A stretch of 36,139 bases of DNA from Actinoplanes oryzae (GCF_030757795.1 NZ_JAUQWH010000087.1:1-36139); one strand, 5' to 3'; shown: positions 10,199-17,613, numbered from the stretch's first letter. The notes: generated from the sequence alone by a model not told the origin. A program made the numbers and translations.

Positions 10199-11983
10199 TC
10201 ACCCGGCCGGGTGAACGAGCCCCAGCACATCCCACAGCTGCACGCCGCCGACCTGCTGCGGCTGCTCCCCCAGGAGACCCGTCACGGTCGCCTGCAGTTC
10301 TTCATAGTGCTCGGTTCCGGGCACGAGAACCACCGCAGCGGCACGCCAATACGTGAGATCGGCAACTGCCGCCGCGCGATCAGCGGTGGTGACCACCGGC
10401 ACCTGACCGTACGCCTGAACCGAGCGCAACATCGAATCGGTCGGCCGCGCCGGGGCGTTCCACGAGCCCGTGCCGTCCGCCGACGGTCCCATGAAGTAGC
10501 CGCGCGGCACCTCGAAGCCCAGCCCCGACAGCGCGAACCAGCGCATGCCGGCCCGCCCGTTGGTCACCTCGGGCAACGGCACGGTCACGAGCGTGCGGCC
10601 CTCGGGCACGTACCGCTCGTACATCTTCTCCGCGATGAAGGGCGGCAGCCGGTCGGCGGCGACCACCGGCAGCGGCTTGGGCAGCACCGGGACGACGGCC
10701 ACCACCAGCAGCACCCAGAAGCGCTTGCGGTTGCGGCGCGACAGCCGCCGGACCCGGTCGCAGGCGACGGCGAGCAGCACGCCGATGATCGTCGCGGGCA
10801 CCATCGCGAAGCGCGTCACACTGACGAGGTCGATCACGGGCACGTGCTGGATCAGCGCGAAGGGCAGCGGGATGCCGGTGTCGTGGCCGCCCACGCGCAG
10901 CTCGGGGCCCATGGACATGAGCAGCAGCACCCCGGCCGCGATGATCGCGGCGCGCGGGGCGGCACTGTTCCACAGCATCACGGCCGCGATGACGAGCAGG
11001 ACGAGCAGCGGAAGGCCCCAGAACGTGTTGTCCTCGGTCGGGCTCACGCTGAGCGCGCGGGCGATGACGCCGTTGCCCGCGAGGGACTGCCGGGCGTACG
11101 CCCCGAGCGACAGCAGGTCCGTCACGAACTTGCCCGGCTCGAACGGCTGCCCCGAGTAGCTCTGCGGCCCCGCGAACTGGATGAACAACGGGTAGGCCAG
11201 CAGCGCCAGCGCCGTGCCCCCGGCGACCGCGATGCCTGCCGCGAAGTTCCGGGCGGCGGCGCGGGCGACGGCCGGGGCGGAGGCGGCGTAGGCGATCACG
11301 AACACGAGCAGGGTGATCGCGGTGAAGAGCAGGACCTCCTCGTTGAGGAACACCTGCAGCACGATGAGCAGCCCGAGGCTCACGCCGCCGCGCCAGACCC
11401 GCCCCGGCTCGCGCAGGCGCAGCACCTGCCAGACGATGAAGGGGACGACGAACTGGGCGACGAAGTTCACATGACCGTTGGCGTGGGACACCATCGCGGG
11501 GGTGAAGCCGCACCACAGGCCGCCGATCCAGGCGGCGAGCGGTGACCGTACGACATGCTTCTGCAGCACCCACCACCAGGCGAGAGCGGTGCCCGCCAGG
11601 CTGAGGGTGAGCAGCAGCACGAGGGTGACCGCCGGGCCGAACAGGTGCGTGACCGGCGCGAACGGCAGGCTGAGGGCCAGCACCGAGGTGTTGGCCATCA
11701 TGTTGACGCCGTCCGGCACGTTCATCCGGCCGGTGACCAGCGGGTTGTCGCCGTGGAAGAGCACCCGCTCGCCGTGCGCCATGACGAACAGGAAGAAGCC
11801 GTGGTCGTCGTCGTTGCTGGCGAGGACCCGGCCGGCCGGGCTGATCCAGAGCTGGATCAGCACCACCACGCTGAGCAGCAGGTAGCTCCCGCCGGCCCAG
11901 AGGCTCCTGCGGGCACGGCGGGACGGCGGGGGGCTCGGCACAGGCGTCGCCCGCTCGGCGAAGAGTTCCTCGTCCGTCAGCAC
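10199..11983 (-). CDS. Polytopic membrane protein, GT-C glycosyltransferase-like
   Basis: A 594-residue integral membrane protein with about ten to twelve hydrophobic segments and a soluble C-terminal part of about 150 residues. After the first membrane segment comes the acidic motif ASNDDDHGFF, in the position where GT-C transferases (which use polyprenyl-phosphate sugars and face outside) carry their catalytic Asp. That is the main reason for the family suggestion; the donor and acceptor are unknown. The GTG start (VLTDEELF) lies 28 nt after the rsgA stop, so the two are probably cotranscribed. A longer frame upstream overlaps rsgA and has no hydrophobic or conserved character. I cannot assign a specific product. 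Confidence 0.7.
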   Translation of the reverse strand: MLTDEELFAERATPVPSPPPSRRARRSLWAGGSYLLLSVVVLIQLWISPAGRVLASNDDDHGFFLFVMAHGERVLFHGDNPLVTGRMNVPDGVNMMANTSVLALSLPFAPVTHLFGPAVTLVLLLTLSLAGTALAWWWVLQKHVVRSPLAAWIGGLWCGFTPAMVSHANGHVNFVAQFVVPFIVWQVLRLREPGRVWRGGVSLGLLIVLQVFLNEEVLLFTAITLLVFVIAYAASAPAVARAAARNFAAGIAVAGGTALALLAYPLFIQFAGPQSYSGQPFEPGKFVTDLLSLGAYARQSLAGNGVIARALSVSPTEDNTFWGLPLLVLLVIAAVMLWNSAAPRAAIIAAGVLLLMSMGPELRVGGHDTGIPLPFALIQHVPVIDLVSVTRFAMVPATIIGVLLAVACDRVRRLSRRNRKRFWVLLVVAVVPVLPKPLPVVAADRLPPFIAEKMYERYVPEGRTLVTVPLPEVTNGRAGMRWFALSGLGFEVPRGYFMGPSADGTGSWNAPARPTDSMLRSVQAYGQVPVVTTADRAAAVADLTYWRAAAVVLVPGTEHYEELQATVTGLLGEQPQQVGGVQLWDVLGLVHPAG

Positions 11984-12011
11984 CGGAGCAGTGTGCCAGA
12001 GACGGCCGGCA

Positions 12012-13031
12012 TCAATGTTGTCTGCGCCGCCCGCCCGCCGCGAGCCGCACGGCCTTGCGGCCGCTCTCATGGGCGACCTCGCGGTGCAGCTTGCGCCAGC
12101 TCTCCCAGCGCCGCGAGGTCAGCGTGCCGTCGGCGAGCGCGGCCTGCACGGCACAGCCCGGCTCGGCGTCGTGACGACAGTCACCGAATCGGCAGTCCGC
12201 GGCCAGGCCGGCCACGTCCGCGAAGGCCTTGTCCAGGCCCTCGGCCGTGTCCAACAGACCGACCCCGCGGATCCCGGGGGTGTCCAGCACGGCGCCACCC
12301 TGCGGCAGCGGCACCAGACTCCGGTACGCCGTGGTGTGCCGCCCCTTCCCGTCGGCACGCCTGATCTCCTGGACGCCCATCACGTCCGCCCCGGCGAGGG
12401 CGTTGACGAGACTGGACTTGCCCGCGCCCGAGCGCCCGAGCAGAGCGATCGTCCCGGTGCCGATCCGGTCCCGCAGCGCGCTCACGCCGATCCCTCGCTG
12501 CACGCTGACGGCCATCACGTCGACGTCCGGCACCCGGAACTGCCGGACGATCGCCTCGGCGTTGCCGGACATGTCTGACTTCGACAGGATGATGAGCGGC
12601 CGGGCGCCGGAGTCCCAGGCAAGCGCCAGCTGACGCTCGATCCGGGCGGCGTCGGGCGCCGGGTGCAGCGGCTCGACGACGGCGACGAGGTCCATGTTGG
12701 CGGCGAGCACCTGGCCCGAGGCGTCCTTGCCCGCCGTACGCCGGATCAGCGCCGTGCGGCGAGGCAGCACGATCTCCAGGGTGGTACGCCGGTCCGGCCA
12801 GCGGCGCACGACGACCCAGTCCCCGGCGCAGGGCAGGTCGGACGGGTCGGCGGCTGCGGTGATCAGCAGATTGCCGGCCAGGGTGGCGCGGTGCACGCCG
12901 TCGGCGGCGTACACGGTGCAGACGCCCCGGTCGGCGCGCAGGACACGCCCGGGAAAAGTGTCGGGGCGATCGAAACGACGATAGGCGGACGCGAGCGTCG
13001 CGTCCCAGCCCAGTGCGGGCAGGTCGGACAT
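12012..13031 (-). CDS. rsgA: RsgA, small-subunit-dependent ribosome-assembly GTPase
   Basis: RsgA is a circularly permuted GTPase that tests and releases late 30S assembly intermediates and is inhibited by (p)ppGpp. The 339-residue product shows the permuted order G4-G1-G3: ILSKSD (variant of NKxD), GRSGAGKSSLVNAL, DTPGIRG. An N-terminal OB-fold precedes it, and a zinc site follows (CRFGDCRHDAEPGC, the Cys-x4-Cys-x-His-x5-Cys form). The ATG at 13031 follows AGAGGGA. An in-frame extension of 21 residues is possible from a GTG at 13094 but would overlap a strong upstream ribosome site; see the leader ORF entry. The GT-C-like membrane gene follows at 28 nt. Confidence 0.92.
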   Translation of the reverse strand: MSDLPALGWDATLASAYRRFDRPDTFPGRVLRADRGVCTVYAADGVHRATLAGNLLITAAADPSDLPCAGDWVVVRRWPDRRTTLEIVLPRRTALIRRTAGKDASGQVLAANMDLVAVVEPLHPAPDAARIERQLALAWDSGARPLIILSKSDMSGNAEAIVRQFRVPDVDVMAVSVQRGIGVSALRDRIGTGTIALLGRSGAGKSSLVNALAGADVMGVQEIRRADGKGRHTTAYRSLVPLPQGGAVLDTPGIRGVGLLDTAEGLDKAFADVAGLAADCRFGDCRHDAEPGCAVQAALADGTLTSRRWESWRKLHREVAHESGRKAVRLAAGGRRRQH

Positions 13032-13039
13032 GTTCCCTC

Positions 13040-13084
13040 TTAGGAGAAGAGCAGGCGGGCCCCGGATCGGGGTAGGGACAGCAC
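13040..13084 (-). CDS. Possible 14-codon leader ORF upstream of rsgA
   Basis: A near-perfect ribosome site AAGGAGGT (13100-13093) is followed 8 nt later by GTG and the short frame VLSLPRSGARLLFS, ending TAA at 13042-13040. This is 8 nt before the rsgA ATG and in a different frame. Inside it CCCCG-atc-CGGGG can form a hairpin, and CTCTT-ctcct-AAGAG at its end overlaps the rsgA ribosome site. That arrangement would suit translational coupling or attenuation of rsgA. The alternative is that the strong site starts an N-terminally extended RsgA. Unproven. Confidence 0.4.
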   Translation of the reverse strand: MLSLPRSGARLLFS

Positions 13085-13151
13085 GTGCACCCACCTCCTT
13101 CTCGGGTTCTTCGCGACGCGTCTGCTCCGACGGTACGGACGGCCCGACGGC

Positions 13152-13176
13152 GGGGAAAGCGATATTCCCCTAGGGT
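13152..13176 (+). promoter_or_regulatory. Leaderless promoter and inverted repeat for the mycothiol enzyme gene
   Basis: The -10 box TAGGGT (13171-13176) ends 6 nt before the GTG start at 13183, the usual layout of an actinobacterial leaderless transcript. Directly upstream an inverted repeat GGGGAA-N7-TTCCCC (13152-13170) abuts the -10 and is a candidate operator. The position 12 nt upstream of the -10 is not TGTC, so this is not the damage-type promoter. Confidence 0.6.
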
Positions 13177-13182
13177 TCTCTC

Positions 13183-13884
13183 GTGACGATGGATCCCTTG
13201 GTCCTCATGACCGATGTCGATCAGGCCACCGAGCGGCTCGCCCGCACCGCCGAGGAGCTGCCGCCCGACGCCCAGGGGGCGCCCTGCCTGCTGCCCGGCT
13301 GGACGATCGGGCACCTGCTGACCCACGTGGCGCGCAACGCCGACGCGTTCACCAACCTGCTGACCTGGGCGCGGACGGGCGTGGAGACGCCGCCCTACGC
13401 GACGCCCACCGCCCGCACCGAGGGCATCGAGGCGGGCCGCCACCGCCCGATCGCCGAGCAGGTCGCCGACATCCGCGACTCCCACGAGCGCTTCGCCGAC
13501 GCGGCCGCCGCGATGCCCGCCGAGGCGTGGACCTTCCCGCTGCCCACGGCCGGCTCCGCCGCGGCGGTCCCGTGGGGCCGGCTGCGCGAGGTCGAGGTGC
13601 ACCACGTCGACCTCGGCCGGGCGTACACGCCGGAGGACTGGACCGACGCCTTCGCCCTGCGCCTGCTGCGCGAGATCGCCACGGACCCCGCACCCGCGCT
13701 CACGCTCGTGCTGCGCCCGCACGGCCTCGACCACGCCATCACCATCGGTACGCCCACCGCGGCGACCCCCGCCGTCGGCGGCCCCACCCGGGCCCTCGCC
13801 GCCTGGCTCGCCGGACGCGGGGACGGCGCCGAGCTGACGGTCTCCCCCGACGGCGAGCTGCCCGTGCCGCCGACCTGGAAATAA
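13183..13884 (+). CDS. Maleylpyruvate isomerase family mycothiol-dependent enzyme
   Basis: A 233-residue DinB-fold protein of the MDMPI family, in which mycothiol is cofactor or co-substrate of a metal-dependent isomerase or S-transferase. Visible family marks are LLPGWTIGHLLTHVARNADA near residues 36-55, with H48 as a likely metal ligand, and the E-x3-H motif in REVEVHHVDLG, which supplies the other two ligands. The C-terminal part carries the SCP2-like domain typical of the family. No ring-cleavage genes are nearby, so true maleylpyruvate isomerase activity is unlikely; a mycothiol-dependent detoxification role is inferred. It precedes an MBL-fold hydrolase by 10 nt, so the two form an operon. 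Confidence 0.88.
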   Translation: MTMDPLVLMTDVDQATERLARTAEELPPDAQGAPCLLPGWTIGHLLTHVARNADAFTNLLTWARTGVETPPYATPTARTEGIEAGRHRPIAEQVADIRDSHERFADAAAAMPAEAWTFPLPTAGSAAAVPWGRLREVEVHHVDLGRAYTPEDWTDAFALRLLREIATDPAPALTLVLRPHGLDHAITIGTPTAATPAVGGPTRALAAWLAGRGDGAELTVSPDGELPVPPTWK

Positions 13885-13894
13885 GGTGCCTCCC

Positions 13895-14548
13895 ATGACG
13901 TACACCGGTGATGTCAGCCGCGGCTCCGCACCCGCCGTCCGCGAGCTGACCGGCCTGACCATGACGAAGGTCTCGGTCGGTGAGATGGACAACAACGCCT
14001 ACCTGCTCCGCTGTACGGCCGACGGCAGCCAGCTGCTCATCGACGCCGCCAACGACGCGCCGACGCTGCTCGGCCTGATCGGCGACGGCGGCCTGGCCAC
14101 GGTCGTCACCACCCACCGCCACTGGGACCACCACGGCGCGCTGGCCGAGGTGGTGCGGGCCACCGGCGCCCGTTCCGTGGCCGGGGCCGACGACGCCGCC
14201 GAGATCCCCGTGGTGACCGACACCGTCGGCGATGGCGACACGATCACGGTCGGGGACTGCACGCTCGAGGTCATCCACGTGGTGGGGCACACGCCGGGGT
14301 CGATCGTGCTGCTCTACCGGGAGCCGGGCGGCATCGCGCACCTGTGGACCGGCGACAGCCTGTTCCCGGGCGGCGTGGGAAACACCCAGAAGGACCCGCA
14401 GCGCTTCACGTCGCTGATCAACGACGTCTCGGCGAAGCTGTTCGACCGGCTGCCGGACGACACGTGGTTCTATCCGGGGCACGGCAAGGACTCGACGCTG
14501 GGCCGCGAGCGCCCCCACCTCGCGGAGTGGCGAGAGCGGGGCTGGTGA
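13895..14548 (+). CDS. MBL-fold metallo-hydrolase, glyoxalase II-like
   Basis: A 217-residue metallo-beta-lactamase-fold hydrolase. The binuclear metal site is complete: THRHWDHHGAL (HxHxDH), GHTPGS, GDSLF and PGHG. Such proteins often split thioesters, as glyoxalase II does. Next to a mycothiol-dependent enzyme, an S-acyl-mycothiol substrate is a fair inference, not shown. The ATG at 13895 has AAGGTG six nt upstream; the frame is open from a GTG at 13886. From memory, an MBL hydrolase near uvrA is common in actinobacteria (for example Rv1637c beside uvrA in M. tuberculosis), which supports a conserved neighbourhood. Confidence 0.88.
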   Translation: MTYTGDVSRGSAPAVRELTGLTMTKVSVGEMDNNAYLLRCTADGSQLLIDAANDAPTLLGLIGDGGLATVVTTHRHWDHHGALAEVVRATGARSVAGADDAAEIPVVTDTVGDGDTITVGDCTLEVIHVVGHTPGSIVLLYREPGGIAHLWTGDSLFPGGVGNTQKDPQRFTSLINDVSAKLFDRLPDDTWFYPGHGKDSTLGRERPHLAEWRERGW

Positions 14549-14568
14549 TCCCGGCTTTCTCTCTGCGG

Positions 14569-14671
14569 TCGGCCTGATGTCTCGCCGCTGCCCTCGGCCT
14601 GACGTCTCGTCCGCTGCCGTCGGCTTGGCGTCTCTTTCTCTGCCGTCGGCTTAACGTCTCGGGGTCGCCGG
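14569..14671. repeat. About 26-bp tandem repeat, intergenic, 4 copies
   Basis: Four imperfect copies (25-26 bp) begin tcggcctgacgtctcgtccg and end ctgccg. They fill the gap between the MBL gene and the ClpP-like gene and stop just before its promoter. Confidence 0.85.
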
Positions 14672-14682
14672 GGTGGCGTGCG

Positions 14683-14688
14683 TATTGT
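14683..14688 (+). promoter_or_regulatory. -10 box of the ClpP-like gene
   Basis: TATTGT fits TANNNT. A start near 14695 would leave a leader of about 25 nt with the ribosome site GGAGGT before the TTG at 14720. This placement argues against the more upstream in-frame GTG at 14678. Confidence 0.5.
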
Positions 14689-14719
14689 CGGGGGATCCCG
14701 AGCGCCCCCGGAGGTTCCC

Positions 14720-15361
14720 TTGGATCCGCGCCGCGAGACCATGCGCTGGCAGCCCGCCCAGCCGTCGCCCGAGCCCTGGCACCCGCACGCGCCCTGGCCG
14801 TCCGGCGCCCCGGGCGGTGCGGGGCCCGGCTTCCCCGGCTGGCTCGAGGAGCGCCTGTTCGACCAGCGCATCGTCATGATCCGCGGCCCGCTCGACGCCC
14901 ACACCGCCTCCGGGGCCGCCGCGGCGCTGCTCACGCTGGACGCCGCGGGCCCCGAGCCGGTCCAGCTGCACGTCTCCAGCGGCGGCGGCGACCTCAACGC
15001 GGCCCACGCCGTCATCGATGTGATCGACGCCATGGCCGCCCCGGTGCACGCCGTGGTGACCTCCGAGGCGGGCGGTGCGGTGCTGGCCGTGCTGGCGGCG
15101 GCGGCGAAGCGGTCCGCGTACAGGCACGCCCGCTTCCGCCTCGCCGAGCCCCGCGCCGCGGGCGTCACCGGGACCGCCGACGAGGTCGCGGCCGCGGCGG
15201 GGCAGCACCTGCGCGAGCTCGAGGAGGTCGTGCTGCGCCTGGTCGAGGTCACCGGCCAGACCCGGAGCCGCATCGAGGACGACCTCTCCGCGGGCCGCAT
15301 CCTCTCCGCCGAGGAAGCCCAGCAGTACGGCCTCATCGAGGACATCGTCGGCAAACAGTGA
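14720..15361 (+). CDS. ClpP-fold protein lacking the catalytic triad
   Basis: A 213-residue protein with the ClpP/crotonase fold. LFDQRIVMIRGPLDAHTASGAAAALL matches the ClpP block around R-I-I-FLG, VQLHVSSGGGDLNAAHAVIDVIDAM matches INSPGG...GLAIYDTM, and ILSAEEAQQYGLIEDIV matches the C-terminal ClpP block. The active site is gone: the nucleophile region GQAASMG is SEAGGAVLA (no Ser), the MIHQP His region is RLAEPRA (no His), and the Asp position falls on Gly in SAGRILSAEEA. A Pro-rich N-terminal extension of about 35 residues is unusual. It is probably a regulatory or structural pseudo-protease that may join ClpP rings. The TTG start has GGAGGT upstream; ATG 14741 is the alternative. Confidence 0.8.
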   Translation: MDPRRETMRWQPAQPSPEPWHPHAPWPSGAPGGAGPGFPGWLEERLFDQRIVMIRGPLDAHTASGAAAALLTLDAAGPEPVQLHVSSGGGDLNAAHAVIDVIDAMAAPVHAVVTSEAGGAVLAVLAAAAKRSAYRHARFRLAEPRAAGVTGTADEVAAAAGQHLRELEEVVLRLVEVTGQTRSRIEDDLSAGRILSAEEAQQYGLIEDIVGKQ

Positions 15362-15381
15362 CCCGCCGCCTGACCGACCCA

Positions 15382-15409
15382 CGCCGGCGCGCGCATCCGG
15401 GCGCCGGCG
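15382..15409 (+). terminator. Terminator after the ClpP-like gene
   Basis: Perfect 9-bp stem cgccggcgc / gcgccggcg with a 10-nt loop, 20 nt after the stop codon. No U-tract. Confidence 0.6.
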
Positions 15410-15720
15410 CACCTCCTGTCCGGACTCCCGGCGGCCCACGACGGCCTGGAGCAGCAAACGGGGACGCGCGACGACCCTGGGGACGGGACGTGAGCGCGCG
15501 CACCGGGTCCGGGCCGCCGCGGGCGACGCTCTCAGCGCCCGCGGACGGAACGCGGATGCGCGGAGACTTCTCGGGGTGAACGCCCGCGGAGGCCCCTCGC
15601 CGCGGAGAGCCACGCGGCGGAACGCGCGCGGAGAGCCACGCGGCGGAACGCGCGCGGAGGCTTGCGCGGCGGAACCCGGGCGCGCGGCGGAACGCGCGCG
15701 GAAAGTCCCGGGGCGGAACG

Positions 15721-15810
15721 CGGGCGCGCGGTGAGCCGTTCGACGGAACGCGGGCGCGCGGTGAGCCGTTCGACGGAACGCGGGCGCGCGGTGAGCCGTT
15801 CGACGGAACG
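15721..15810. repeat. 30-bp perfect tandem repeat, 3 identical copies
   Basis: Three identical, adjacent 30-bp copies (cgggcgcgcggtgagccgtt cgacggaacg). Upstream, 15590-15720 holds decayed relatives with units of about 26 bp sharing the ggcggaacgcg core. Identity between copies suggests recent amplification. There are no spacers, so it is not a CRISPR array. Confidence 0.95.
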
Positions 15811-15982
15811 CGGGCGCTTCGGGAGGGTGCGGAAACGCCGACGGCGCGGCTCCCCGGAGGGAACCGCGCCGCGGTGCGTAGCTCGGGTGCTCAACCGCGG
15901 CGGACCGGGTCGAGCGAGCGCTCGGCGCCGGGCTGACCGGCGGGAGCGGGCGCTCAGCTCCGGCGAGCCGGGCCGAGCGGTT

Positions 15983-16005
15983 GGCGCCGGGCAGAGCCCC
16001 GCGCC
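15983..16005 (-). terminator. Terminator after the L11-like gene
   Basis: A 10-bp stem with one mismatch (ggcgccgggc / gccccgcgcc) and a 3-nt loop, 13 nt after the stop codon on the minus strand. Confidence 0.7.
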
Positions 16006-16018
16006 GGTGGTGCCTGCC

Positions 16019-16444
16019 TCAGCCGGCGACCTTGACGCCCATGGAGCGGGCGGTGCCGGCGACGACCTTGATGGCCGCGTCGAGGTCGTTGGCGTTGAGG
16101 TCGGGGAGCTTGCGCTCGGCGATCCCCTTGATCTGGTCCGCGCTCAGGGTGCCCACGGTCTGGGTCAGCGGGTTGGACGCGCCCGACTGGATGCCCAGAG
16201 CCTTGCGGATCAGGAAGCTGGTCGGCGGCGTCTTGTAGGTGAGCTGGTGAGAGCGGTCCTCGAAGACGCTCACGATCACCGGGATGATCTCGCCCCGGTT
16301 CTTCGCGGTCGCCTCGTCGTACTCCACCTTGACGGCGCGCATGTTGGCGCCGGTCGGGCCGAGCATCTTACCGAGGTCCACCATCGCGGCGTTACCCGCC
16401 TCAAGCGCGAGGGTCACCTCATGGGTCTTCTTCTTGGGAGGCAT
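16019..16444 (-). CDS. Divergent second ribosomal protein L11 (RplK paralogue)
   Basis: A full-length 141-residue L11 homologue. The C-terminal rRNA-binding domain is well kept (KTPPTSFLIRKALGI, PDLNANDLDAAIKVVAGTARSMGV). The N-terminal domain differs: where normal L11 has PAGxATPAPPVGPALGQHGVN, this protein has EAGNAAMVDLGKMLGPTGAN, so the prolines that contact thiopeptides and the factor-binding loop are absent. The context also lacks secE, nusG, rplA and rplJL, so this is not the standard rplK locus; a normal copy probably exists elsewhere (inference). The ATG at 16444 follows AAGGAG. It has its own strong promoter and terminator, so it is expressed singly. It could replace L11 on some ribosomes, affecting factor binding, RelA activation or thiopeptide response. 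Confidence 0.85.
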   Translation of the reverse strand: MPPKKKTHEVTLALEAGNAAMVDLGKMLGPTGANMRAVKVEYDEATAKNRGEIIPVIVSVFEDRSHQLTYKTPPTSFLIRKALGIQSGASNPLTQTVGTLSADQIKGIAERKLPDLNANDLDAAIKVVAGTARSMGVKVAG

Positions 16445-16525
16445 ACCGCTAAAGCTCCTTAGTGTGTGCTGCACGGGCCATCGTTCAGGAGCTCGCCAGC
16501 ATCATCTACGCACGACAACCCCGAG

Positions 16526-16555
16526 ACTTTACTACCGCGCTCGCTCACGGGTCAA
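16526..16555 (-). promoter_or_regulatory. Housekeeping-type promoter of the L11-like gene
   Basis: Minus strand TTGACC (16555-16550), 18-nt spacer, TAAAGT (16531-16526). It is the best -35/-10 pair found in this window. Transcription would start near 16519, giving a leader of about 75 nt before the ATG. Confidence 0.7.
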
Positions 16556-16646
16556 AACGCCATGGAGCGGCGGCGCACAGTCTCGGGTTCCAATACCCAG
16601 CATAGCTCGCACCCCGCGACCCTCGCCGACGGGTCCACCCCGGGGC

Positions 16647-17459
16647 TCAGTACCGGTCGCAGTAGCAGGATTCCAGGAGCGAGCGGGTGACGTACACGTA
16701 TTGCGGGTTGGGCAGTTCCTTGTCCGCGTAGGCCGCGTCGACCGCCCCTCGCCCGGCGTTGTAGCCGGCGATCACCATGTTGAGCAGGCACGTGTCCGAC
16801 ATGCTCTCGCACCGGGCCGAGCTGAGGTCGTACCTGCCGTCGAAGTACTGGTCGCCGAACGCCTTCGTCAGCCAGGCGAGATAGTTGACGCCCAGGATCG
16901 CGTTCTGCTTGTAGTCCTGCGCGTCGTAGCCCTGCTCGAAGCGCTGGTTGATGAAGGCCTCGGTGTCGGGCATCACCTGCATGAGGCCGTGGCCGCCGTC
17001 GCAGTTGACGATGTTGGACTGCCAGCCGCTTTCGTGCCAGGCCGTGACGAGCACGAGGCGCTTCGGGATCTTGAGGCCGGGCGCCGACTTGGGCCAGTAG
17101 CTCCTGGCGGCCGCCGCGGTGAGCGCCGACTTGGCCTTGCTCTTGCTGACCGCCTTGCCGTCGTACTCGGCGCATTCCGGGGCCTGGAAGTTGTTCGGGT
17201 CCTCGGTCGGGGTGGCGCTCGTCGTGGCCGGCTTCGGCTTCTTCGACGCCTTCCGCGACTTCGAGGGAGACGGGGAGGGCGAGGGCGTGTCGGACGTCAC
17301 GTCGGGCTCAGGGGTGACGACTTCCGTCTCCTCCGACGGGACGGCCGCGGCGACTGGTTCGGCCGCGACCGGGTCGGCCTCCTGGTTGTTCATCATCCCG
17401 CAGCCCGTGCCCACGACCAGCGCAAGTACCGCCGCCGCCCAGGTGATCCCGCGACCCAT
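16647..17459 (-). CDS. Secreted lytic transglycosylase (SLT family)
   Basis: A 270-residue exported muramidase-type enzyme. It has an N-terminal signal sequence (MGRGITWAAAVLALVVGTGC), possibly a weak lipobox, then a Pro/Ser/Thr/Lys-rich stretch of about 70 residues. The C-terminal SLT domain shows the catalytic Glu in TAWHESGWQSN, GLMQVMP and the IAGYNAGRGAV motif. Several Cys in the domain (including SCYCDRY at the very end) may form disulfides outside the cell. Role: cleavage of peptidoglycan glycan strands during wall growth. The ATG at 17459 has GGGAGGGG upstream. It is divergent from typA. Confidence 0.88.
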   Translation of the reverse strand: MGRGITWAAAVLALVVGTGCGMMNNQEADPVAAEPVAAAVPSEETEVVTPEPDVTSDTPSPSPSPSKSRKASKKPKPATTSATPTEDPNNFQAPECAEYDGKAVSKSKAKSALTAAAARSYWPKSAPGLKIPKRLVLVTAWHESGWQSNIVNCDGGHGLMQVMPDTEAFINQRFEQGYDAQDYKQNAILGVNYLAWLTKAFGDQYFDGRYDLSSARCESMSDTCLLNMVIAGYNAGRGAVDAAYADKELPNPQYVYVTRSLLESCYCDRY

Positions 17460-17495
17460 CGACGGCCCCTCCCCAGGTAACCGATCAGTGGTCGC

Positions 17496-17501
17496 ACGCT
17501 A
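17496..17501 (-). promoter_or_regulatory. -10 box of the lytic transglycosylase gene
   Basis: TAGCGT on the minus strand fits TANNNT. Transcription near 17489 would give a 30-nt leader holding the GGGAGGGG ribosome site. No clear -35. Confidence 0.45.
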
Positions 17502-17607
17502 ACAGGAGGCAGCGTCTCCCCGCCGCCCCGGAAAAGGGACGATCAGGACGGGGGCGCAGAGGCGTCCGGCGATCGACCCCGGGGCCGCGACGGCAACCGA
17601 GACCGGG

Positions 17608-17613
17608 GACAAT
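17608..17613 (+). promoter_or_regulatory. Possible -10 box of typA
   Basis: GACAAT ends 6 nt before the ATG at 17620. Transcription could start at or near the ATG; GGGGG between them could also act as a short ribosome site. Confidence 0.35.

Larger units (their letters stand above)
15362..16018. other. 657-bp intergenic region between ClpP-like and L11-like genes
   Basis: The region lies between convergent genes. Apart from the two flanking terminators it is mostly tandem and decayed repeat sequence (15590-15810). A further hairpin (ggcgcgg...ccgcgcc, about 15845-15872) occurs near the middle. I see no supported gene in either strand; the open frames reflect GC bias. Confidence 0.6.

Noticed and set aside
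13032..13094. N-terminally extended RsgA starting at GTG 13094
   Set aside because: That GTG overlaps the AAGGAGGT ribosome site, the added residues are low in conserved character, and ATG 13031 has its own AGAGGGA. It is kept only as an alternative.
15721..15810. CRISPR array
   Set aside because: The three 30-bp copies are directly adjacent with no spacers, and no cas genes are present.
16560..16640. tRNA-like sequence (gggttccaataccc)
   Set aside because: It looks like a T-arm, but no acceptor or anticodon stem could be paired around it.
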